From contig JACZTQ010000237.1 of assembly GCA_022573605.1 (NCBI GenBank), forward strand, positions 1 to 5,204: a DNA stretch of 5,204 bases, written 5' to 3'. This document shows positions 1-4,718 of the stretch, in pieces. The stretch's first letter is position 1; every line of letters begins with the position of its first letter. The notes beneath the pieces are model-generated. The model did no database searches and had not been told where the DNA came from. It saw only the letters and a program-made list of their open reading frames with translations. The translations under genes and the position numbers were made by a program. The DNA comes from Pseudomonadota bacterium (GTDB lineage Bacteria > Pseudomonadota > Alphaproteobacteria > Rhodobacterales > Rhodobacteraceae).

Positions 1-255
1 CTGGAGCGCGGGGTGTTCGACGCCATGCGGGCGATCCCCTATGGGCAGACCCGGACCTATGGCGACATTGCCCGCGACCTTGGCACCTGGGGCCAGCCGG
101 TCGGACGGGCCTGCGGCGCCAACCCGATCCCGGTGATCATCCCCTGCCACCGGGTGCTGTCGGCGACCGGGCTGGGCGGCTATTCGGGGGCGGGAGGCAT
201 CGAGACCAAGATCGCGCTGCTGAAGCTCGAGGGCGGCTATCCGTTGCTGCTGTAG
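1..255 (+). CDS. Methylated-DNA--protein-cysteine methyltransferase (MGMT/Ogt family), C-terminal part, 5' truncated
   Basis: This is the last 84 codons of a suicide DNA-repair protein that transfers the O6-alkyl group of guanine (or O4-alkyl of thymine) onto its own cysteine. The frame is open from base 1, so the start lies outside the window; the GTG at 13 is internal. The winged-helix DNA-binding segment with its conserved IPYGQTRTYGDIA stretch comes first (visible residues 12-24). The family signature follows: GRACGANP, then PCHRV, with the acceptor cysteine at visible residue 49 (codon 145-147). The C-terminus (KIALLKLEGG) is typical. The visible half is intact, with no frameshift. Seen: motif and frame. 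Known: the family reaction. Not resolvable: whether the missing N-terminus makes this a stand-alone Ogt or an Ada-type fusion. The TAG stop is at 253-255 and a palindrome starts 8 bp later. Confidence 0.93.
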   Translation: MERGVFDAMRAIPYGQTRTYGDIARDLGTWGQPVGRACGANPIPVIIPCHRVLSATGLGGYSGAGGIETKIALLKLEGGYPLLL

Positions 256-262
256 CCGCGAC

Positions 263-292
263 GGCGGACAACGCCGGCGGCTTTTGTCCGCC
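263..292. repeat. Palindromic intergenic element (GGCGGACAA / TTGTCCGCC)
   Basis: A perfect 9-bp inverted repeat, GGCGGACAA (263-271) and TTGTCCGCC (284-292), encloses a 12-nt GC-rich loop. It begins 8 bp after the alkyltransferase stop codon. From memory, palindromes with a TTGTCCGCCCTAC edge recur between genes of alphaproteobacteria, and the bases after this arm (CCTAC) fit that type. It could also help end transcription, but there is no T-run after the stem (the TTTT is at the loop/right-arm boundary), so a standard intrinsic terminator is not supported. Confidence 0.6.
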
Positions 293-321
293 CTACCGGG
301 GGCGGCGCCAGCGCGGCCAGG

Positions 322-341
322 CCCCGGCTCGGAGGCCGGGG
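322..341. repeat. Small GC-rich hairpin, CCCCGGC/GCCGGGG, related to the repeat at 654-735
   Basis: A perfect 7-bp stem, CCCCGGC (322-328) with GCCGGGG (335-341), closes a 6-nt loop. With the G at 321, the unit GCCCCGGCTCGGAGGCCGGGG differs from the right-hand unit of the large inverted repeat (716 onwards) only around the loop (CGGAGG here, CAAGG there). It therefore looks like a diverged copy of the same palindrome family. The rest of 256-392 is very GC-rich and holds no gene I can support. Confidence 0.5.
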
Positions 342-392
342 AAGCGGGGCGCCGGGGGCGGTGACGGGGCGCAGACAGGTGCGGAAAACCCG

Positions 393-420
393 CTGAACCC
401 GGCCGGGCGCGTGCTATGCT
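393..420 (+). promoter_or_regulatory. Putative sigma70-type promoter of the small membrane protein gene
   Basis: CTGAAC (393-398) and TATGCT (415-420) are 16 bp apart, each a fair match to the -35 and -10 consensus. Transcription would start near 427, which is the first base of the ATGATGATG start of the next gene. There is no Shine-Dalgarno sequence between the -10 element and that start, so a leaderless message fits. Prediction from sequence only. Confidence 0.45.
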
Positions 421-426
421 CCGCCG

Positions 427-666
427 ATGATGATGCCTTTGCTGTTCCTGCTGGCGCTGCTCACGATTGTCGTGGTGCTCAACTGGCGATTCCTGGCCGC
501 TCGGTTCGGCCTGGGCGGCAGGCCATGCGATTGGTCGCGTATTCGATCACGCGATCGCAATGGCCGGAAGGCCTGGTTCTGCCCTGCCTGCGGCCGTGAG
601 GAACTGGTTGATGGGACAGGCCCGCCGACAGATTGCGGCGCCCGCGCGGCCCCGCCCCGGACTTGA
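427..666 (+). CDS. Small single-span membrane protein with a four-cysteine zinc-ribbon-like tail, function unknown
   Basis: A 79-residue protein. Residues 4-19 (PLLFLLALLTIVVVLN) form one hydrophobic span, followed by a basic juxtamembrane stretch. The tail from about residue 33 contains a CDW motif, a basic SRIRSRDRNGRKAW run, and CPACG. Cysteines at 34, 52, 55 and 70 are spaced C-x17-C-x2-C-x14-C, which could bind zinc. It resembles short uncharacterised alphaproteobacterial proteins with a span followed by C.W..D..RD..G..AW.C..CG; that is recollection, not a search result. Three tandem ATGs (427, 430, 433) are possible starts. No Shine-Dalgarno is seen, and a -10-like TATGCT ends 6 bp before the first ATG, suggesting leaderless translation. 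The basic residues after the span suggest the tail faces the cytoplasm. The last three codons and the TGA stop lie inside a palindromic repeat. An overlapping +1-frame reading (411-599) lacks these features. Confidence 0.65.
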   Translation: MMMPLLFLLALLTIVVVLNWRFLAARFGLGGRPCDWSRIRSRDRNGRKAWFCPACGREELVDGTGPPTDCGARAAPPRT

Positions 667-735
667 GCCGGGGCCTCGCGCCGTTGCGCGCACCTTCATC
701 CATCGCGGGTCGAGGCCCCGGCTCAAGGCCGGGGC
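654..735. repeat. Large inverted repeat of two GCCCCGG-type palindromic units; possible bidirectional terminator
   Basis: The left arm (654-678) and the right arm (711-735) are reverse complements at 24 of 25 positions, around a 32-nt spacer. The single mismatch is at 661. The right unit is itself a perfect hairpin, GCCCCGGC (715-722) with GCCGGGGC (728-735). The element sits between two convergent genes: it supplies the stop codon of the small membrane protein gene on its left and ends 16 bp from the lysK stop on its right. It could end transcription from both sides, although no T-run follows either arm. The hairpin at 322-341 looks like another member of the family. Confidence 0.75.
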
Positions 736-751
736 ATGGAATGTCGGACCC

Positions 752-2365
752 TCACCCCGCCAGTTCCCCCGCCAGCCCGCGGTCGATCAGCGCCACCGTT
801 TCCTCGACCCCGAAGATCGCGATGAATCCACCGAAACGCGGCCCCTGGCTGGCCCCCAGCAAGACCTCGTAGATCGCCTTGAACCAGTCGCGCAGCGGCT
901 CGAAGCGGTGCGCGTTGCCGACCGCGAAGACGATGGTCTGCAAGCTCTCGGCGTCGCCCGGGCCGTCATGCGCCGCCAGCCGGTCGCGCAGGTCGGTCAG
1001 CGCCGCGCGCTCGCGCGCATCCGGCGCGCGGTAGTGCTTGGTCGGGGCCACGTGATCCTCGAAATACTTCACCGCGTGGCCGGCGGCGGCGTCCAGCACC
1101 GGGTGGGTCTCGGGCGTCGCCTCGGGGGCGTAGCGCCGGATGAAGCCCCACAGCACCTCCTTGTCGTGCGCCGAGGCGGCGGAGGCCAGATTCATCAGCA
1201 TGGCGAACGGCACCGCCATCTCGGATGCCGGCGGGTTGCCGGCGTGGATGTGCCAGGCCGGATTGCCGAGTTGCTGGTCGGTCTCCTGGCCCGGGTATGC
1301 CCGCAGGTGCTGGTGATATTCGTCCACCGTCTTCGGGATCACGCCCCAGTGCAGCCGCTTGGCGGCGCGGGGTTTGTGGAACATGAACAGGCTGAGCGAT
1401 TCCGGGCTGGCATAGCTCAGCCACTCATCCATCGAGATGCCATTGCCCTTCGATTTGGAAATCTTCTGGCCCTCGCTGTCGAGGAAATGCTCGTACTGGA
1501 ACGGCTCCGGCGGCCGCTCTCCCAGCGCCCGGCAGATCTTCGCCCCGAGCTCGGCCGAGGGGATCAGGTCCTTGCCGAACATCTCGTAATCGACCCCCAG
1601 CGCCGCCCAGCGCATCGCCCAGTCGGGCTTCCACTGCAACTTGACCTGGCCGCCGGTGACCGGCACCTCGATGCGCTCGCCGTCGGGCTCGGCGTAGACG
1701 ATGGTGCCCCTGGCGACATTGCGCTCCAGGGTGGGCACCTGCAACACGTGCCCGGTCTTCGGGCTGATCGGGAGGAACGGCGAATAGGTCTCGCGGCGCT
1801 CCTGGTTCACCCCGCCGAGGGTGGGCAGCATGATCGCCATGACCTCGTCGAACCGCTCCAGCACCCGCAGCAGCATCGCGTCGAACCGGCCGGCGCGGTA
1901 GTACTCGGTCGCCGAGGCAAACTCGTAGTCGAAGCCGAAGCGGTCGAGAAAGGCGCGCAGCCGGGCGTTGTTGTGGGCGGCGAAGCTCTCGTGGGTGCCG
2001 AACGGGTCGCGCACCCGGCTCAGCGGCAGGTTCAGGTCCTCGGCCAGCAGCTCGCGGTTGGGCACGTTGGGCGGCACCTTGCGCAGCCCGTCCATGTCGT
2101 CGGAGAAACACAGCAGCTTGGTCGGGATGTCCGAGATGGTCTCGAAGGCGTGGCGCACCATGGTGGTGCGCGCGACCTCGCCGAAGGTGCCCAGATGCGG
2201 CAGCCCGCTGGGGCCGTAGCCGGTCTCGAACAGCGCATAGCCCTTCTCCGGCGGCGCGCTGGCGAACCGGCGGGCGAGCTTGCGCGCCTCCTCGAAGGGC
2301 CAGGCTTTCGACTTCAGGGCGGCGTCACGCAGTTCGGGGCGCAGTTCGGGGCGCAGGTCGGACAT
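752..2365 (-). CDS. lysK: Lysine--tRNA ligase, class I (archaeal type)
   Basis: This 537-residue enzyme charges tRNA-Lys with lysine using ATP in the cytoplasm. It belongs to class I, the form typical of archaea, spirochaetes and many alphaproteobacteria, and is unrelated in fold to the E. coli class II LysS/LysU enzymes. The HIGH-equivalent ATP-binding motif is GPSGLPHLG (residues 51-59) within FETGYGPSGLPHLGTFGE. The KMSKS-equivalent is KISKSKG (301-307). Other conserved stretches include CFSDDMDGLRKVP (86-98) and FGKDLIPSAE (263-272). The C-terminal half is the helical anticodon-binding region. The length is normal and the frame intact. I chose the ATG at 2363-2365 because the frame upstream (to 2443) encodes unconserved residues and overlaps the promoter-like region. 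The Shine-Dalgarno is weak. Residues 4-12 (LRPELRPEL) come from a small tandem repeat and appear to extend the usual N-terminus. The gene is divergent from the TerB-like gene and convergent with the small membrane protein gene. Confidence 0.96.
   Translation of the reverse strand: MSDLRPELRPELRDAALKSKAWPFEEARKLARRFASAPPEKGYALFETGYGPSGLPHLGTFGEVARTTMVRHAFETISDIPTKLLCFSDDMDGLRKVPPNVPNRELLAEDLNLPLSRVRDPFGTHESFAAHNNARLRAFLDRFGFDYEFASATEYYRAGRFDAMLLRVLERFDEVMAIMLPTLGGVNQERRETYSPFLPISPKTGHVLQVPTLERNVARGTIVYAEPDGERIEVPVTGGQVKLQWKPDWAMRWAALGVDYEMFGKDLIPSAELGAKICRALGERPPEPFQYEHFLDSEGQKISKSKGNGISMDEWLSYASPESLSLFMFHKPRAAKRLHWGVIPKTVDEYHQHLRAYPGQETDQQLGNPAWHIHAGNPPASEMAVPFAMLMNLASAASAHDKEVLWGFIRRYAPEATPETHPVLDAAAGHAVKYFEDHVAPTKHYRAPDARERAALTDLRDRLAAHDGPGDAESLQTIVFAVGNAHRFEPLRDWFKAIYEVLLGASQGPRFGGFIAIFGVEETVALIDRGLAGELAG
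2330..2353. repeat. Two tandem 12-bp units at the 5' end of lysK
   Basis: CAGTTCGGGGCG occurs twice in direct succession (2330-2341, 2342-2353), followed by a degenerate third copy beginning CAGGTCGG. Being a multiple of three, it keeps the lysK frame and yields the LRPE LRPE LR run just after the start methionine, ahead of the conserved RDAALKSKAWPF region. It is likely a slippage product without effect on catalysis. Confidence 0.6.
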
Positions 2366-2414
2366 GGGGCTGGAGCCTAACAATCGATCACGATCGGGGG
2401 AATTGGTGGGGCGA

Positions 2415-2443
2415 CTCCTATTGCCGCGCGCCCAAAGGGTCAA
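2415..2443 (-). promoter_or_regulatory. Putative lysK promoter
   Basis: Read on the minus strand, TTGACC (2443-2438) and TAGGAG (2420-2415) are 17 bp apart. The -35 is a good match and the -10 a weak one. The transcript would start near 2408, leaving a leader of about 40 nt before the lysK ATG. No T-box or other riboswitch-like structure is evident in so short a leader. Confidence 0.4.
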
Positions 2444-2449
2444 TAACTT
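2421..2449 (+). promoter_or_regulatory. Putative promoter of the TerB-like/GST operon
   Basis: TTGCCG (2421-2426) and TAACTT (2444-2449) are 17 bp apart on the plus strand. The predicted start near 2456 leaves a short leader that includes GAGGA (2469-2473), 5 nt before the ATG at 2479. The element lies directly against the lysK promoter elements in an interdigitated arrangement, so the two could compete for RNA polymerase. Prediction only. Confidence 0.35.
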
Positions 2450-2478
2450 CGCAGGCCAACCATGACCCGAGGACCCCC

Positions 2479-2904
2479 ATGCCCTTCAAACCCCTCAACC
2501 CCCAGGACGCCCTTGTCGCCGTGATGGTGGCGGTCTCCGCCGTCGATCAGAACATGACCGACAGCGAACTGGCCTCGATCAGCGCCATCATCGACATCCT
2601 GCCGGTCTTCCACAACTACGACCGCGGCCGGACCGGCACGGTGGCGAACATGGTCGCCGACCTGTTCGAGGAGGAGGACGGGCTGGACGCGCTGCTCGGC
2701 CTGGTCGAGCACGCCCTGCCCGACCATCTGCGCGAGACCGCCTATGCGCTGGCCTGCGACGTGGCCGCCGCCGACAAGCGGGTGAACATGTACGAGCTGA
2801 GGTTTCTCGAGATGCTGCGCGACGACCTGCGGGTCGGGCGGCTGGCGGCGGCGGCGATCGAGCGCGGCGCCCGGGCGCGCCATCAGCTGCTGACGGCCCG
2901 GTGA
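2479..2904 (+). CDS. TerB-like (tellurite resistance TerB family) protein
   Basis: A 141-residue, mostly helical, soluble protein with no signal peptide or membrane span. It has the duplicated pattern of the TerB-like fold: a first helical unit with AVSAVDQNMTDSELASISAI (residues 18-37, acidic D23, D28 and E30) and a second with DVAAADKRVNMYELRFLEML (94-113, acidic D94, D99, E106). In characterised TerB proteins such acidic positions bind divalent metal ions. Despite the family name, members outside ter operons have no proven role in tellurite resistance, and no other ter gene is present here. The length is close to normal for single-domain members. The ATG at 2479 is preceded by GAGGA at 2469-2473. 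The TGA stop (2902-2904) overlaps the GTG that can start the GST gene, so translational coupling is likely. The family call rests on pattern recognition; the cellular role is unknown. Confidence 0.78.
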   Translation: MPFKPLNPQDALVAVMVAVSAVDQNMTDSELASISAIIDILPVFHNYDRGRTGTVANMVADLFEEEDGLDALLGLVEHALPDHLRETAYALACDVAAADKRVNMYELRFLEMLRDDLRVGRLAAAAIERGARARHQLLTAR

Positions 2905-2933
2905 CTCTGGCCGGTGACTCTGGGGTGACTCTG
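2898..2933 (+). repeat. Tandem 13-bp duplication over the stop/start overlap of the TerB-like and GST genes
   Basis: CCGGTGACTCTGG is present twice in perfect tandem (2898-2910, 2911-2923), followed by a partial third copy, GGTGACTCTG (2924-2933). Each unit carries a GTGA, so GTG codons occur at 2901, 2914 and 2925. Those at 2901 and 2925 share the GST frame; the one at 2914 does not. The total insertion is 24 bp, which keeps the frame and adds eight residues to the GST if the first GTG is used. Confidence 0.85.
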
Positions 2934-3632
2934 CGCCTGCACTGGTCGCCGGACAGCGCCAATATCGTCGTCCGGATCGCGCTGGAGGAGCTGGGTCTGG
3001 CTTTTCAGCCGGTCCGCGTCGACCGCGCGGCAGGCGAACACAAGCAGCCGGCCTATCTGGCGCTCAACCCCCAGGGGCTGCTGCCGGTGCTGGAGGACGG
3101 CGATCTGGTGCTGTTCGAGACCGGGGCGATCCTCTTGCACCTCGCCGACCGCACCGGGCGGCTGGGGCCGGAGGGCCCCGATGCGCGTGAGCCGCAGGCG
3201 CGGGCGGCGTTCCTGAAATGGCTGTTCTATCTCTCCAACACGGTCCATGCGGAACTGCGCACCGCCTTCTACGCGCCCCGCTATGTCGCCGGCGAGGCGG
3301 CGGTCCCGGCGCTCCGGGCCGGACTGGCGGCGCGGTTCCGGCAGCATATGGACCTGGTCGCGGGTGAACTCGGAGCCGCCGGCTGGCTGGCTGCCGACAC
3401 CCCGACGCTGGTCGACTTCTATCTCGCCGTCTGCCTGCGCTGGGCGCAGCTTTATCCGCGCGGCGCGCCGCTGATCGCGGGCCATGAAATCCCGGCCAGG
3501 CTGCGCGCGCCGCTGCGCTTAATCGAGAACCGTCCGGCGGTGATCAAAGCCTTCGCCGATGAGCATATCGGCGGGCGGCCCCTGACAATGCCCGAGCCGC
3601 CCGATCTGCCGCCGGACGAAGTCACCGGCTGA
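2901..3632 (+). CDS. Glutathione S-transferase family protein
   Basis: A cytosolic protein of 243 residues from the GTG at 2901, or 235 from the in-frame GTG at 2925. Counted from the second start, it has an N-terminal thioredoxin-like domain (about 1-80) beginning LRLHWSPDSANIVVRIALEELGL. The GST hallmarks LNPQG (48-52), the cis-proline segment GLLPVLEDGD (51-60) and the glutathione-contacting ETGAILLHL (65-73) are present. A helical C-terminal domain contains TLVDFYLAVCLRW (161-173), the conserved folding region of GSTs. The likely catalytic position near the N-terminus has Ser8/Ser11 rather than Cys; the substrate is unknown. Family conservation as I remember it begins at the T-L-R-L-H-W stretch, which favours 2925. 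The GTGA overlap with the upstream stop favours 2901. Neither GTG has a clear Shine-Dalgarno, so expression probably depends on coupling to the TerB-like gene. It ends 15 bp from the convergent cytochrome gene. Confidence 0.88.
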   Translation: MTLAGDSGVTLRLHWSPDSANIVVRIALEELGLAFQPVRVDRAAGEHKQPAYLALNPQGLLPVLEDGDLVLFETGAILLHLADRTGRLGPEGPDAREPQARAAFLKWLFYLSNTVHAELRTAFYAPRYVAGEAAVPALRAGLAARFRQHMDLVAGELGAAGWLAADTPTLVDFYLAVCLRWAQLYPRGAPLIAGHEIPARLRAPLRLIENRPAVIKAFADEHIGGRPLTMPEPPDLPPDEVTG

Positions 3633-3647
3633 TATTGTCTATGGGTG

Positions 3648-4424
3648 TTAGTTGCCGGCGATTATGGCGCGAATGTGATGATGGATATGATCGTCGGCCA
3701 ATTTCGCCTGTTCCTCTTCGTCATGCGCAAAGGCAACGAGATCGGCGAGATCCTGGCCGGTCAGCGAGATCACCTCGCCCAGCATGTCCTCCTGGAGCGC
3801 CGTCATCGCCTGGGCGCCGCGCCACATCCGGGCCGCGAACTCGAAGGCGTTCATCGGGGCCGGCATGTCGGCGGCGTTGAGTGACGGGCCGAGATCGCCG
3901 CCGACACCGTTCACCGAATGGCAGGCGATGCACGCCTTCTCGACGAAAAGCTCGCGGCCGCGCGCGGCGTCCATCGGCGGCGTGACGACGCCGATATCCC
4001 TCATCAGGGCCATGACCCGGAAACTTTGCTCGATCGACATTTCCTCCATGGCCTCGAAATCGTGCCCGTGTTCGTGCTGTTTATGCATCTCGCGCGCCTC
4101 GTCGATGCTGTCGGGCGTCATGCCCTTGCCCTGCATCTTCCCGGCGGCATCGGCATGGCCCTCCTCGGCGTCGGCATGGCCCTCCGCGGCGTCGGCATGG
4201 CCCTCCGCGGCATCGGCATGGCCCTCCTCGGCATCGGCATGGCCCTTCTCGGCGTCGGTATGGCCTTCCTCGGCATCGGCATGGCCCACCACGATTTTGG
4301 CATGGCCCTCCTCGGCTTCGGTCGAGCCATGGCCCCCTGAATGGGCCCCGCCGGCCAGCGCGAAGCCCGTCGCGCCCAGTGCCAGCAACGCGCCGGCGGC
4401 CAGGGCAGTAGCTGTCTTTTTCAT
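3648..4424 (-). CDS. Exported c-type cytochrome with histidine-rich heptad repeats
   Basis: A 258-residue periplasmic protein. Residues 1-24 are a Sec signal peptide (MKKTA start, hydrophobic core, cleavage probably after ALA). Residues 40-95 are eight heptads of consensus GHADAEE with histidine at 41, 48, 55, 62, 69, 76, 83 and 90, preceded by a degenerate unit (33-39). A second histidine cluster lies at 114-121 (HKQHEHGH). The monohaem cytochrome c domain spans about 153-236: CIACH (165-169) binds haem, GGDLGPSL follows, and the distal ligand is probably Met207 in ARMWRGAQAM, with Met200 as an alternative. The C-terminus has a third cluster, HIHHH (246-250). The start is secure: GAGGAG (4432-4437 on the complement) lies 7 nt before the ATG. 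A perfect FNR-type box lies upstream. The haem domain implies electron transfer; the histidine arms suggest metal binding, which is inference. The domain resembles small cytochromes with a MW....M motif. The redox partner is unknown. Confidence 0.9.
   Translation of the reverse strand: MKKTATALAAGALLALGATGFALAGGAHSGGHGSTEAEEGHAKIVVGHADAEEGHTDAEKGHADAEEGHADAAEGHADAAEGHADAEEGHADAAGKMQGKGMTPDSIDEAREMHKQHEHGHDFEAMEEMSIEQSFRVMALMRDIGVVTPPMDAARGRELFVEKACIACHSVNGVGGDLGPSLNAADMPAPMNAFEFAARMWRGAQAMTALQEDMLGEVISLTGQDLADLVAFAHDEEEQAKLADDHIHHHIRAIIAGN
4140..4328 (-). repeat. Coding minisatellite: 21-bp units encoding GHADAEE heptads
   Basis: Eight consecutive 21-bp units (4140-4160, 4161-4181, and so on to 4287-4307) encode residues 40-95 of the cytochrome, and a ninth degenerate unit (4308-4328) encodes GSTEAEE. 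Read on the plus strand, the inner units differ by only one to three bases from CTCCTCGGCATCGGCATGGCC. The outermost units (4140-4160, 4287-4307, 4308-4328) are the most diverged. This pattern fits expansion by slippage or unequal crossover from the middle. As 21 is a multiple of three, changes in copy number keep the reading frame. The same periodicity opens long meaningless frames in the other five frames. Confidence 0.93.
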
Positions 4425-4463
4425 TATTCGTCTCCTCTAATAGATTGCGTTCTGGTCTCCCCC

Positions 4464-4469
4464 CTATCA
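4464..4469 (-). promoter_or_regulatory. Possible -10 element for the cytochrome gene
   Basis: Read on the minus strand, TGATAG (4469-4464) matches four of six bases of the -10 consensus. The position where its -35 would lie overlaps the FNR-type box, as in FNR-activated promoters. The box centre is about 25 bp upstream of this hexamer, some 4 bp closer than the classical class II arrangement, so the exact -10 remains uncertain. Confidence 0.3.
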
Positions 4470-4487
4470 GGGTCGAAGGCCCGCACA

Positions 4488-4501
4488 TTGATCGAGATCA
4501 A
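4488..4501. promoter_or_regulatory. FNR/FnrL-type operator, TTGATCGAGATCAA
   Basis: A perfect 14-bp palindrome exactly matching the FNR-family consensus TTGAT-N4-ATCAA. It lies 63 bp upstream of the cytochrome start codon, in the divergent intergenic region. Known: this consensus binds FNR, FnrL and Anr-type oxygen-sensing Fe-S regulators, which usually activate genes for low-oxygen life; NO-sensing Dnr/NnrR relatives bind similar sites. Inference: the cytochrome is induced when oxygen is low. An effect on the DUF2330 gene, about 220 bp away on the other side, is possible but weaker. Confidence 0.82.
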
Positions 4502-4589
4502 CTTTTGCCGATGCGGCACAATTGGTCGCAGCCCGCCCCGAAAGCGGCCGCCGGAGAGCTTTGCCTCCCCGGCATTGCCATTACAGGTG

Positions 4590-4595
4590 TATACT
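4590..4595 (+). promoter_or_regulatory. -10-like TATACT upstream of the DUF2330 gene
   Basis: TATACT matches five of six bases of the -10 consensus and stands out in GC-rich surroundings. No -35-like hexamer is found 15-19 bp upstream, so it would need an activator or another recognition feature. A start near 4602 would give a leader of roughly 115 nt before the DUF2330 ATG. The rest of 4425-4718 holds only the box at 4488-4501, the ribosome-binding sites and no gene I can support. Confidence 0.35.
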
Positions 4596-4718
4596 GGCGC
4601 CATGTCCGCGAACCTCACAGCGCGTCCTTCGAGCGGCCCGCGGCACGGATAAATCGCCGCGCCGGGCCTGTGGGTGCTGGCGGGAAACCGCGAAACCCGA
4701 CCCGAAAGGAGCCCCCGC

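Noticed and set aside
467..2380. A 637-codon open frame on the plus strand opposite lysK
   Set aside because: It lies almost wholly antisense to the clearly real lysK, its product has no recognisable domain, and long antisense frames are expected in GC-rich coding DNA.
2479..2904. A tellurite resistance operon
   Set aside because: Only a single TerB-like gene is present, without terA, terC, terD or terE neighbours, so a role in tellurite resistance is not supported.
2440..3485. Minus-strand frames opposite the TerB-like and GST genes, one with many histidines
   Set aside because: They are antisense shadows; the histidines arise from complementary codons, and the plus-strand proteins have clear family features.
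4140..4328. A CRISPR-like regular repeat
   Set aside because: The 21-bp units are contiguous without spacers and lie in frame inside a protein-coding gene.
3918..4340. A plus-strand frame encoding hydrophobic GIGMALL repeats that resemble membrane heptads
   Set aside because: It is the reverse strand of the 21-bp minisatellite in the cytochrome gene. The period is a multiple of three, so every frame is open and repetitive; there is no ribosome-binding site or domain.
4081..4488. A minus-strand frame with RRGGPC-type repeats overlapping the cytochrome gene
   Set aside because: It is the same minisatellite read one base out of frame; the true frame has a signal peptide, a Shine-Dalgarno and a haem motif.
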